Assembly (NCBI GenBank): GCA_031549865.1
Contig: JAVBPE010000002.1
Location: 248,001-312,000, forward strand
Source: JAVBPE01 sp031549865
GTDB lineage: Bacteria; Bacillota_I; Bacilli_A; Acholeplasmatales; Anaeroplasmataceae
Reading direction: 5' to 3'
Length of the DNA stretch: 64,000 nt
Made by a program: the position numbers and the translations under genes. Every line of letters begins with the position of its first letter. The first letter of the stretch is position 1. Below, in pieces: positions 17,751-26,407 of this stretch. Under the pieces are notes generated by a model. It was not told the DNA's origin and searched no databases. It saw only the letters and a program-made list of their open reading frames with translations.

Positions 17751-18276
17751 ATATTATGGATTGATTACAACAACTTTAATTCAAATATTTTTTGGACTAA
17801 TATTAATATTTATAAGTCCAGCAACATTATTATGGGTAATATTTACTATTATTGGAATTTTAGTAATTCTATCAAATATACCTAATTTATTAAATGGATT
17901 AGCTAACTATAGCGTTAGCAAGGAATATAAAGTTATGACTATATCATCAATTATTTCTATTATATTAGGTATAATTATGATATTTTGGCAAAATGAAATA
18001 TTTAGTGTAATTGTTGCAATATGGTTACTTGTTTTACCATTATATCGTATTATAATTTCAAATTATAAAAAAATGCAATTAAAAAAAGAAGCATTAAAGC
18101 TATCTTTAGGTATTATTGTTTTAATAGTCGGTCCTTTACAAAGTATTGAAATTATTTTCAAAGTTATTGGAATAATAGTTATTGCTTTTACAATAGTATA
18201 TTTTATCGCCTCCCTTATTTTAATGAAGAAAAATAAGAGTGTTGATGTTGACAAAAATGATTATATTGATGTGTAA
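17743..18276 (+). CDS. DUF308/HdeD-like membrane protein
   Basis: The ATG at 17743, eight bases inside the upstream gene and preceded by AGAGG, is preferred over GTG at 17734. The 177-residue product has six hydrophobic segments in the three-pair pattern of DUF308 proteins, with LLWVIFTIIGILVI and IILGIIMIFWQ repeats. Members include the acid-resistance protein HdeD; the molecular role is unknown. Translational overlap with the diguanylate cyclase suggests a shared operon. Confidence 0.75.
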   Translation: MNKYYGLITTTLIQIFFGLILIFISPATLLWVIFTIIGILVILSNIPNLLNGLANYSVSKEYKVMTISSIISIILGIIMIFWQNEIFSVIVAIWLLVLPLYRIIISNYKKMQLKKEALKLSLGIIVLIVGPLQSIEIIFKVIGIIVIAFTIVYFIASLILMKKNKSVDVDKNDYIDV

Positions 18277-18278
18277 AT

Positions 18279-19145
18279 ATGAAAAATAAAAAAATATCGT
18301 TAGTAATAATAATTTTAATGTATATAGTAGCAATAACTGCCTTTTTTATTTCAATAAATATTCTTAAAAAATATAATATCTCAATATTACTTAATATCTT
18401 TATAAGTGATGTTATTGCAACTATTATAATTTATATATTTAACCTAATTGTTAAAAATGCTAGTGTTTATGATCCTTACTGGAGTGTTTTTCCACCAATA
18501 ATATTATTAAGCTATTATATGAACTTTAATATTGTTTTTGAAATGCAACATTTATTTATTATTATACCTTTAATAATTTGGTCACTTAGACTAACAATCA
18601 ATTGGGCAATTGGTTTTGATAATTTAAAATGGGAAGATTGGCGCTATAAAATGTTTAAACAAAAATTCCCTTATCTATCTTTTTTAATAGTTTTTACGGG
18701 AATTATGCTATTTCCAACAATTTTGGTCTATTTTGGAACCTTACCAGTTTATTATATATTAAATGATTCATCATTTATTAATTTATTATTAGGTGGCATG
18801 GTAATAATCATTGCTTGCTTGATTCAAGCTATATCGGATTATCAATTAAGAAAATTTAGAAAAGAAAGAATTTCTAAAGAGCAATTAATTGATAATGGTT
18901 TATGGAAATATTCTAGACACCCTAATTATTTCGGGGAAACATTGATTTGGTGGGGAATATTTATTGCAAGCTTAAATAGTTTTTTATGGATAAATTTAAT
19001 TGGAGCCATTTCAATAACATTATTATTTTTGTTTATAAGCATTCCAATGATGGAACGCCATATTATTGAGACAAGACCAAACTATATGGAATATAAAAGA
19101 AAAGTTAAAAGTCCATTAATTATATTTTTTAATAAAAGAAATTAG
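18279..19145 (+). CDS. DUF1295 / steroid 5-alpha-reductase-like membrane protein
   Basis: The 288-residue protein has about eight helices. It carries the DUF1295 signatures YDPYWSVFPP near residue 65, and GLWKYSRHPNYFGETLIWWG near 205, the NADPH/substrate-binding C-terminal motif shared with steroid reductases and isoprenylcysteine methyltransferases. It may reduce or methylate a lipid. It starts two bases after the DUF308 gene, so the three genes from 16122 are one operon. The signal that cyclic di-GMP has to do with this enzyme is only positional. Confidence 0.85.
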   Translation: MKNKKISLVIIILMYIVAITAFFISINILKKYNISILLNIFISDVIATIIIYIFNLIVKNASVYDPYWSVFPPIILLSYYMNFNIVFEMQHLFIIIPLIIWSLRLTINWAIGFDNLKWEDWRYKMFKQKFPYLSFLIVFTGIMLFPTILVYFGTLPVYYILNDSSFINLLLGGMVIIIACLIQAISDYQLRKFRKERISKEQLIDNGLWKYSRHPNYFGETLIWWGIFIASLNSFLWINLIGAISITLLFLFISIPMMERHIIETRPNYMEYKRKVKSPLIIFFNKRN

Positions 19146-19163
19146 AAATAATTTCTTTTTTTT
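19135..19163 (+). terminator. Rho-independent terminator
   Basis: AAAAGAAATTA, GAAA loop, TAATTTCTTTT and T run overlap the stop codon of the DUF1295 gene. Confidence 0.75.
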
Positions 19164-19210
19164 GATTAAAAAAATATAGAAGTGTAATACTAAACTAGAG
19201 GATTGATATT

Positions 19211-21220
19211 ATGAAATTATATAAAATTATTAGTATATTATTTATAAGTTTAGTGATGTGTTCATGTAGTAGTAATATAAACAAAGTTAATTTAATAAGC
19301 GATGAAAATGCTTTTGTTGTAAGCTTTTTTGAAAATTTAGAAATCGTTGATTATTATGATGAATCATGCTTTTTGCCACTTTTAAAAGATGAAATAGAAA
19401 TCAAATGGGATTCAAATATTAAAGGATTAATCTCTAGTGATGGGAAAATAGTTCCATCTAAAACAGCAGATTTATCAATTGTTTTAACTGCAACAATTGA
19501 TATTAATAGTCATGAGTATACTTATGATTATTTAACATATATTGAAAAACAAAAATATAGTAAATATGATTTAATAGAATTTAATGAATTTTTAGACCAA
19601 CTATTTATAGAATTACTTAAAGGTGATGCGCTTAGTATAAATTTTACTTTATTAAAACCAGAAGTATATGATTTAGATAAAGAGATAGTGGGCTCATTAA
19701 GAACTGAGTTATCGAAAGAAGACATATCTAATAGATTAAAAGAGTTTAAATATTCTACTCTTTCAATTAATCAACAATATACATATGATATTTTGAAATA
19801 TTATTTTATTGATCAAGTTGATTTAGATTGCTATAATGATTTAACCACAAATTTAGGATCATACTTAGGTTATAATGCCCAAATTCCAGCTGTCTTAGCA
19901 GAATATCATTTTAGAAATTTAAATGATATAGAAAATTATTTTTCATATTTAAAAATGTTAATAAATGATTTTAAAGAAATTATTGCCCATGAAAAATCTA
20001 AAGTAGAAAAAAATACCTCAATGCCCAACTACATAATTAATGGAATAATAGATCAAGCTGATAATTTAATAAATTCAAAAGAGATTTTTCTTATTGAAGT
20101 TTTTAATGAGAAGATAGCAGAATGTGATTTTATTGATAATGTTTTAAAGTATAATTTAATATCAAAGCACAAGAAAATTATAAATAATGACTTTAAAGAA
20201 GCTTATATTTATTTAAAAAATGAAATGAAATTATTATTAGATAAAGGAGTAAATGAATTAGGATATAAATACTATGAAAATGGAAGTAATTATTATGAGG
20301 CTTTATTCCAAAAAAATTGTTCAACAAATATGAAAGTAGACGATCTAATAATTTATTTAGAGGATAAAATTGATTATTATTTAAATATATTATTAGATGA
20401 TAAAGATAATAAACTTAAAGATGAGTTAGAACAACTTGACTTATTGGGTGATAAAAGTATAGAAGAAATAATTCCATATTTGGAAGAATTATGTGAAGAA
20501 GACTTTCCTAAAATTAATAATTATCAATATAAACTTACAGCAGTTTCTAAGGCTTTACAAAAAAATTCTTCTCCAGCGTACTATTTTTCATCAGTAATTG
20601 ATTCTAATGTAATAGAATCAATTTATTATAATCCTTTAGATTTTAATGATCTAAGCGATAAAACAGTAAGAAATAATTTATTTCAAACTATTGCCCATGA
20701 AGCATATCCAGGGCACATGTATCAATATATTTATTTTAAAAATAATGAAAATAATCACAATGTCTTATCAACAATAAACTTTAATTGTTTTACAGAAGGT
20801 TGGGCTGTTTACGCAGAAAATGAAATTTTGAAATATTTAATAGATGATGAAAAATTGAGAGATTATTATATTGCCAATAAAGTATATACATATTTAGTTT
20901 ATGCCAGAGCAGATATAGGCATTAATTATGAAGGATGGAATTTGATAGAAGTCAAAAACCATTTTAATAAATATTATTTTGATATATCTATAAGTGCTGC
21001 GAAAAGTATTATTGAAACATTTGTTGAAATTCCTACTAATTATTTAAAGTATTATTTTGGTTATCTTCAAATAATGGACATGAAAGATAAAGTAATTAAA
21101 GTACTTGGATCAAGTTTTTCTAATTATGAATTTCATGAGGTTATTTTAGAATATGGACCTATCCCTTTTTCCATTTTAGAGTATAGAATAAATGAGTATC
21201 TTATAATTAAACAACTATAA
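19211..21220 (+). CDS. DUF885-family zinc peptidase-like lipoprotein
   Basis: The 669-residue product has a signal peptide and lipobox (VMCSCSS) near residue 19. A small beta domain follows, then the helical DUF885 domain. The metal-binding motif HEAYPGH lies near residues 496-502, with FTEGWAVYAENE about 30 residues later supplying the third ligand. These proteins resemble M32/M2-like gluzincins, but their substrates are unknown. It would be anchored outside the membrane and may act on peptides. The monocistronic gene has AGAGGATTG before the ATG. Confidence 0.85.
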   Translation: MKLYKIISILFISLVMCSCSSNINKVNLISDENAFVVSFFENLEIVDYYDESCFLPLLKDEIEIKWDSNIKGLISSDGKIVPSKTADLSIVLTATIDINSHEYTYDYLTYIEKQKYSKYDLIEFNEFLDQLFIELLKGDALSINFTLLKPEVYDLDKEIVGSLRTELSKEDISNRLKEFKYSTLSINQQYTYDILKYYFIDQVDLDCYNDLTTNLGSYLGYNAQIPAVLAEYHFRNLNDIENYFSYLKMLINDFKEIIAHEKSKVEKNTSMPNYIINGIIDQADNLINSKEIFLIEVFNEKIAECDFIDNVLKYNLISKHKKIINNDFKEAYIYLKNEMKLLLDKGVNELGYKYYENGSNYYEALFQKNCSTNMKVDDLIIYLEDKIDYYLNILLDDKDNKLKDELEQLDLLGDKSIEEIIPYLEELCEEDFPKINNYQYKLTAVSKALQKNSSPAYYFSSVIDSNVIESIYYNPLDFNDLSDKTVRNNLFQTIAHEAYPGHMYQYIYFKNNENNHNVLSTINFNCFTEGWAVYAENEILKYLIDDEKLRDYYIANKVYTYLVYARADIGINYEGWNLIEVKNHFNKYYFDISISAAKSIIETFVEIPTNYLKYYFGYLQIMDMKDKVIKVLGSSFSNYEFHEVILEYGPIPFSILEYRINEYLIIKQL

Positions 21221-21226
21221 AAAACA

Positions 21227-21255
21227 TAGACAAAATTAGTCAAATTTTGTATAAT
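21227..21255 (+). promoter_or_regulatory. Sigma-A promoter for the lipid kinase/germination operon
   Basis: -35 TAGACA at 21227-21232, a 17-base spacer ending in TG, and consensus -10 TATAAT at 21250-21255. Confidence 0.7.
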
Positions 21256-21280
21256 ATTCATATATTAGAGGTTCAATATA

Positions 21281-21754
21281 ATGACTATAGACTTGAAATA
21301 TAAAAATGTTAAGATATATTATCGTGATATAAATATGAAAGAAGAAGTTTTTAATTTTTATCAAAAGAAAATGATTGTTTTTGAGAAGCAATTTACTGAT
21401 ATAACAAACACGTTAGCGGGACCTTTTACAAGTCATAGATATATATTTATAACTGATAAAGCTCAAAATATGGATAAATATAAAATGGATGAAAATTGGA
21501 ATTTGCATATTATTGAACGTGATTCTTATTTTAAAATTATTGAAATTACAAAAATAAAAAATATAACTTATTTAATTATGCTCCATATTGAAAAGGAAGA
21601 TATTGATTTCTTTAAAAAAGATAATAAGTATGAAAAAAAATTTATTAAAATGGCTTTTAAACAAATAAAAAATGATAATAAAAAACAACCATCTAAAGAA
21701 TTAGCTACTATTTCTTGGTTAGAGAAATGTATACGTCCCATAGGATATTTATAG
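21281..21754 (+). CDS. Hypothetical protein
   Basis: The 157-residue, Lys-rich soluble protein has alternating strands and helices (for example KYKNVKIYYRDINMK and SHRYIFITDKAQ) and no signal or membrane segment. I do not recognise it. It is first in a same-strand run leading to a lipid kinase (16-base gap) and the germination genes. AGAGG lies about 10 bases before the ATG. Confidence 0.65.
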   Translation: MTIDLKYKNVKIYYRDINMKEEVFNFYQKKMIVFEKQFTDITNTLAGPFTSHRYIFITDKAQNMDKYKMDENWNLHIIERDSYFKIIEITKIKNITYLIMLHIEKEDIDFFKKDNKYEKKFIKMAFKQIKNDNKKQPSKELATISWLEKCIRPIGYL

Positions 21755-21770
21755 AAAAAGAGGAGATATT

Positions 21771-22697
21771 TTGAAAGCACTTGTAGTATATAATCCAGTA
21801 AGCGGAAAAGAAAATTTTATTACAAAAATTGAATATATTACAAATGAATTATCAAAAAGATATGAAATTGTTGACATATTTCCTTCTAATGCTCCCAAAT
21901 CAATAATTACACGTATAAGTAATACGGGTAGTTATTATGATATGATAATAGTTGCTGGTGGGGATGGTACACTAAACGAAGCAATTAACGGGTTGATGAA
22001 AATACCAAAGAACAATCGTCCAACTATTGCCTATATTCCTGCAGGAACATGTAATGATGTAGGAAAAATGCTCAAAATTAAAGGTAGTTATAAAAAAATG
22101 ACTAACATTATTTTAAATGGCGAAGAAGTTGAAATGGATATTTGTAGAGTAAATGACCATCATTTTTTATATGCATGTGGTATGGGCAATATAAGTGATA
22201 TATCTTATAAAGCCAGTTCTAAAATGAAGAAAAGATTTGGAAGAATGGCATACTTTTTTGAAGGTATTAAACATTTAGCTGATGATCAAACGATGAATTT
22301 AAAAATAAAATGTAATGATATAACTTATGAAGGTAAGTATTATTTATTTTTAGCTTTAAACTCTAAAAGAATTGGTGGTTTTTCTATTTATAGAACAAAA
22401 AGACCAAAACTTGATGATGGTTTAATTGATGTATCTATATTTAAAAAAAGAAGAGTATTTTTAAATTTATTTTCTTTGTTTGGATTCTTTTTATTTGGAG
22501 ATTTATGGAATTGGACTAAAATAGTTGAGACTATTCAATGCAATGAAATAAAAATAACATCATTAGAAAATATATCTACTAATGTTGATGGAGAATTCTT
22601 TGATTATAATAATGAAAAAACTATTAAAGTTTTGACTAAAGAAGTGAAAATTATGGTTAATAAGAAAACTAATCATAAATATTTTACGAAAAAATGA
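21771..22697 (+). CDS. Diacylglycerol/lipid kinase, DagK/YegS family
   Basis: Starts at a TTG after GAGGAGATAT. The 308 residues contain the phosphate-binding start YNPVSGKE, the nucleotide motif GGDGTLNEAING near 64-75, and PAGTCNDVGKML near 95. The end carries the family's NVDGEFFD beta element. DagK enzymes return diacylglycerol to phosphatidate, while others phosphorylate sphingosine-like lipids. The proximity to germination receptor genes may be accidental, although both act at the membrane. Confidence 0.9.
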   Translation: MKALVVYNPVSGKENFITKIEYITNELSKRYEIVDIFPSNAPKSIITRISNTGSYYDMIIVAGGDGTLNEAINGLMKIPKNNRPTIAYIPAGTCNDVGKMLKIKGSYKKMTNIILNGEEVEMDICRVNDHHFLYACGMGNISDISYKASSKMKKRFGRMAYFFEGIKHLADDQTMNLKIKCNDITYEGKYYLFLALNSKRIGGFSIYRTKRPKLDDGLIDVSIFKKRRVFLNLFSLFGFFLFGDLWNWTKIVETIQCNEIKITSLENISTNVDGEFFDYNNEKTIKVLTKEVKIMVNKKTNHKYFTKK

Positions 22698-22748
22698 AAA
22701 AGAGAATAAATAGACTTAAACTGGTAAAAATTACTAATGGGTGATCTT

Positions 22749-23801
22749 GTGAAGAAATTTTTACAACCGTTTAGTCTTTTTCTTTTTTTATTTAGTCAAA
22801 ATTATGTTTTGTATAATTATTTACTAATGCCGAGTATCTATAATGAGTATGGGCACAATGGTTATCAAACATTAATTTGGGGTATCCTAATTACCACTAT
22901 TTTAATTATGCTTATACCAAAAATTGCTTTTAAAAGAGATAATTCTTATAAAATAAATAAATCTATATTTAAATATCCTTTAATACTTTATTTGATATTA
23001 GTTATTATTTTGGTTTTTACAATTAGTTTACGGATAATAACAAAGCTCTATTTTCCAACACAAAATATTTATTTTTTTGTTATAACCATGGGATATGCGA
23101 TATATGTTTTTTCTAAATTAGGAAAAGATAGTATTATTAATGCGCCTACAATTCTTTTATTAATACCAATACCAATTATAATTTTTTCATATTTTTATAG
23201 TCAAAGTAAAGATTTTATGAATTTGTTGCCATTCAATGTTATCTATCCGACTTCAATGAAGACCATTTTATTCTTTATTTTTATTATTATTGATAATTTT
23301 GTAATATTATTATTAGATCATAAAAAAACATTTCCTTCAAAAATTGTCTTCTTTAGTGCCACTATTTTATTTTTATTATTCTTAATAGTTGAAAATATTA
23401 TGATTGTTGGAATTATTGGAGAAAAATATTTTGCTAATTATGAATTTTTAGGATTCTTACTTTTTAGTCTTCAAACTATATCTAGATATGTTGGGAATTT
23501 TGAATTTATAAATTTATATTTTGTTGTTCTCTTATGTATTCTAAAATGCTCTTTATATATATCAATAATAATTGGATTTATTCCTGCCCCTAAAAAGGTT
23601 TTAACAAGAAGATTATTTGTACTTTTATTAATTATAATAGTTAGTATAATTTTGACATTTTATGAAAAACTATATCAGTTTATTGATATCTATATTTTTG
23701 TGATGATAATTTTGGTAGTTATATATTATGGATGGCTAATGATCGGAGGATATCGTGAAAAAAAGAGACAAAGAATTTCTAACTCGATTAGAAAAAAATA
23801 G
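22749..23801 (+). CDS. gerAB: Spore germination receptor permease subunit (GerAB-like)
   Basis: The GTG at 22749 was chosen because GGGTGAT lies just before it; the longer frame from ATG 22737 starts inside that site. The product of 350 residues has about ten membrane helices and the GerAB/APC-like start FSLFLFLFSQNYVLYNYLLMP. This subunit binds the germinant (amino acid or sugar) in receptors such as GerA. It overlaps the next gene, gerAA, by 47 bases. The order here is AB, AA, AC rather than the classical AA, AB, AC. Together with Spo0A it shows that the organism sporulates or recently did. Confidence 0.85.
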   Translation: MKKFLQPFSLFLFLFSQNYVLYNYLLMPSIYNEYGHNGYQTLIWGILITTILIMLIPKIAFKRDNSYKINKSIFKYPLILYLILVIILVFTISLRIITKLYFPTQNIYFFVITMGYAIYVFSKLGKDSIINAPTILLLIPIPIIIFSYFYSQSKDFMNLLPFNVIYPTSMKTILFFIFIIIDNFVILLLDHKKTFPSKIVFFSATILFLLFLIVENIMIVGIIGEKYFANYEFLGFLLFSLQTISRYVGNFEFINLYFVVLLCILKCSLYISIIIGFIPAPKKVLTRRLFVLLLIIIVSIILTFYEKLYQFIDIYIFVMIILVVIYYGWLMIGGYREKKRQRISNSIRKK

Positions 23802-25170
23802 TGATTTAATCGTTAAATACAATGAAAAACTTGATGCCTATTTAATATATCAAGAGCAATTATGTAATATAAAAATATTTTATAAAGATTTTTACGAAAT
23901 ATTGATATCGGATATGTCTATTGAGTATGATTTAAAACTTAGTGGAGTATGTAAAAAATATATTCCAAAAGATAACATTGGTTATTATGAATTATTAGAA
24001 CAAATTATTTTTAGTGGACTTTTGATTATTTTAAAGAATAATGAATATTATTTATTTGATTTAGCTCAACCGCCTTCAAGAACAACTGGTGATACTTTAG
24101 CTGAGCCAGATAATATTTTTGGATCACGTGATGGATTTGTTGAGAATTTTAAGGATAATATTGCACTCCTTAGAACAAGATTAAAAAGTGCTAATATGCA
24201 TACAGATGAATTTTATATAGGCAAAAGAAGTAAAACGTATGTTGCATTACTTTCGATTGCTGATATCCATAATGAAGAAAAAAGAAAAGAATTAGTTAAT
24301 TTGATAAATACAATGGATATAGATTGTCTTACAACAATAGAGGATTTTACAGCTTTTTTTCAAATAAAAAAAATGTTTCCCTTATTTCAATATATTGGTA
24401 GTGCTGATATTGCTGCGCGTTCATTAGAAAATGGTCAATTTCTTTTTGTAATTGACAGAATTCCAGTTGTGATATGTATGCCTATTACAATCGGTTTATT
24501 AACAAGGCAAAGATTAGACCGACTAAATTCGGTTTTATATAATATTTCTGAACGAGCTTTTATGATATTTACAATTTTCTTTTCAATGTTTTTCTTAGGA
24601 GCATTATCTTCTTTTATAACTTATCAAAGTGATTCTTTATCAATCGTTATTTTGTCAACATTAAAAAATACACAAAGTGGAGTTATTTTTCCTGGACCAA
24701 TTCAAATACTATTTACATTATTGCTCTTTGAATTAGCATATTTAATTAGCTTTCGGCAACCTAAAATTATTATATCGTCTTCTATATTATTAATTGGTGG
24801 TTTAATTATTGGCCAAAATATGATTGATTCTGGAATTGTTGGGGTATTAGTTGTGACATTAACGGCATTAGCGTTTTTATCATCGTTTGTCCCAAGTAGT
24901 AATGTGACATTTATTATGTCTATAAGTATAACAAGAATTATTTTAATAATAGCATCTTTTTTCTTTGGGATATATGGTCTTACAATTGCAAGTTGCCTTA
25001 TTTTATATAAGTTTCATGAAGAAAAATTTTTAGGAGTGCATTTTTTCGCACCATTTATACCTTTTCAAGCTGAAGAGATATCTCAATTTTTTATTCCAAC
25101 ATCAAACATTTTAAGAAGAAAAAGACCTAATATGCTAGAAGTTAAAGATAAAACAATGAAGGGGAAATAA
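23755..25170 (+). CDS. gerAA: Spore germination receptor subunit GerAA-like
   Basis: Starts at a GTG right after CGGAGGATATC. The 471-residue protein has a soluble N-terminal domain followed by about five membrane helices. The family hallmark PxR...EPDNIFGSRDGFVENFKDNIALLRTRLKS lies near residues 115-150 (shown in part: GSRDGFVENF, NIALLRTRL). GerAA forms the membrane channel-like part of the germinant receptor and releases ions after germinant binding. It overlaps gerAB and is followed within two bases by gerAC. Confidence 0.92.
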   Translation: MKKRDKEFLTRLEKNSDLIVKYNEKLDAYLIYQEQLCNIKIFYKDFYEILISDMSIEYDLKLSGVCKKYIPKDNIGYYELLEQIIFSGLLIILKNNEYYLFDLAQPPSRTTGDTLAEPDNIFGSRDGFVENFKDNIALLRTRLKSANMHTDEFYIGKRSKTYVALLSIADIHNEEKRKELVNLINTMDIDCLTTIEDFTAFFQIKKMFPLFQYIGSADIAARSLENGQFLFVIDRIPVVICMPITIGLLTRQRLDRLNSVLYNISERAFMIFTIFFSMFFLGALSSFITYQSDSLSIVILSTLKNTQSGVIFPGPIQILFTLLLFELAYLISFRQPKIIISSSILLIGGLIIGQNMIDSGIVGVLVVTLTALAFLSSFVPSSNVTFIMSISITRIILIIASFFFGIYGLTIASCLILYKFHEEKFLGVHFFAPFIPFQAEEISQFFIPTSNILRRKRPNMLEVKDKTMKGK

Positions 25171-25171
25171 G

Positions 25172-26146
25172 ATGAAAAAATTAATTATTTTATTATTAAT
25201 TATACCTATATTATCATCATGTAATTATGTTGATTTTACGCAAACATTATATATTACATCATATTATTTGGATTATTCCGAAAATGAATATAAAGGAGTG
25301 TTTTATAGCCCATCTTCTGCATCAACTGGTAAGAGCGAAAATGAAACTTCTGAAGATTCGTATATTGCTAATACCAATGCTAAAGATATTTCATCATTAT
25401 TTAATATGGTTGATTTATCATTTAATTTATCTGTGAACTTTAAGCATGTTAAAAGTGTAATTCTTTCAAAAAATTTATTAAATGAACATCATTTAGATGA
25501 ATATATTAATTATATAAAAGAATGTTATTGGTTTAATTATAATTTTTGTGTTTTTGTAACGGAAGAAGAAGGTAGTGATATTTATAATGTGAAAAATCCA
25601 AATGGTGAAAGTGCCTTAGATTTAGTCATTATGAACCCAACACAATTTGATTATCTATATTCAATTACATGCAATAAATTCTTTTTAGCATTTGCAGAAG
25701 CATATTTGAATAATAGAATCATTTCGTTACCGGCTTTAAAAGTTAATGATGTTTGGAAAGATGCCGAAAATTATTACGTTAAAGGTGCTTACTTTTTAAA
25801 CTCAAGCAATGAAATTTATTATAGTGATGATTATCAAGAAATGGTTTTATTAAAATCACATAAATATGTAAGCTTAAAATTTATGAAAGAACAATTCTTT
25901 GTTAATGAATATAAAGTTCAATATTTATTTAAAGATAAAATAATAATGAAAGTTACTTGCGATGTTTTACCAATAATTTCAAATATTAATTATAATGAAG
26001 TTCGAGATTTTTTTATAATTGAACTTAATAAAACAAAAGATAAAATAACTGAATTAGATATATTAGATATAAAAACTTTAAATTATCGCTATAATAAGCA
26101 ATATACTTATGATGATATGATTATTAGTTTAGATATAAAAAAATAA
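25172..26146 (+). CDS. gerAC: Spore germination lipoprotein GerAC-like
   Basis: The 324-residue lipoprotein has the signal MKKLIILLLIIPILSSC with lipobox Cys at 17. The body shows the Ger(x)C pattern: an early SxxLDYSEN strand region, KHVKSVILSKNLL, and later a domain with LKSHKYVSLKF. It is somewhat shorter than the usual 360-400 residues. It should be anchored in the spore inner membrane with GerAA and GerAB. Terminator follows directly. Confidence 0.85.
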   Translation: MKKLIILLLIIPILSSCNYVDFTQTLYITSYYLDYSENEYKGVFYSPSSASTGKSENETSEDSYIANTNAKDISSLFNMVDLSFNLSVNFKHVKSVILSKNLLNEHHLDEYINYIKECYWFNYNFCVFVTEEEGSDIYNVKNPNGESALDLVIMNPTQFDYLYSITCNKFFLAFAEAYLNNRIISLPALKVNDVWKDAENYYVKGAYFLNSSNEIYYSDDYQEMVLLKSHKYVSLKFMKEQFFVNEYKVQYLFKDKIIMKVTCDVLPIISNINYNEVRDFFIIELNKTKDKITELDILDIKTLNYRYNKQYTYDDMIISLDIKK

Positions 26147-26170
26147 AAGCACATTTGTGCTTTTTGTTTT
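26145..26170 (+). terminator. Terminator of the germination operon
   Basis: AAAAGCACA / TGTGCTTTTT hairpin with a short loop and T tail, between convergent gerAC and tRNA-Trp. Confidence 0.8.
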
Positions 26171-26173
26171 TAA

Positions 26174-26248
26174 TGGCAGGGATAATAGGATTCGAACCCA
26201 TACTAACGGTTTTGGAGACCGCTGTGCTACCGTTGACACCATATCCCT
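26174..26248 (-). tRNA. tRNA-Trp (anticodon CCA)
   Basis: On the minus strand the acceptor stem AGGGATA pairs with TATCCCT; discriminator G and encoded CCA follow. The anticodon arm GCGGT-CTCCAAA-ACCGT places CCA at 34-36. A -10-like TATACT lies upstream (26266-26271). Standard UGG decoding fits the code seen in the proteins. Confidence 0.93.
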
Positions 26249-26407
26249 ATGGAATTGCAAAAAAGAGTATATCATAGAAAAGAAAAAAAAACAATAGGAT
26301 AAATATAATTTGAAATCATCATTGTGTAAATGTTGTGAATTGAATTGGCAAATTGCAAAAAATGTGTTAATATTTATATATATAAATATATAAACGAGGT
26401 GATTTAT

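Noticed and set aside
22703..22736. Forespore sigma-G promoter before gerAB (AGAATA and ATTACTA)
   Set aside because: The -10-like element matches 5 of 7 positions but the spacing of 21 is too long, so it was not annotated.
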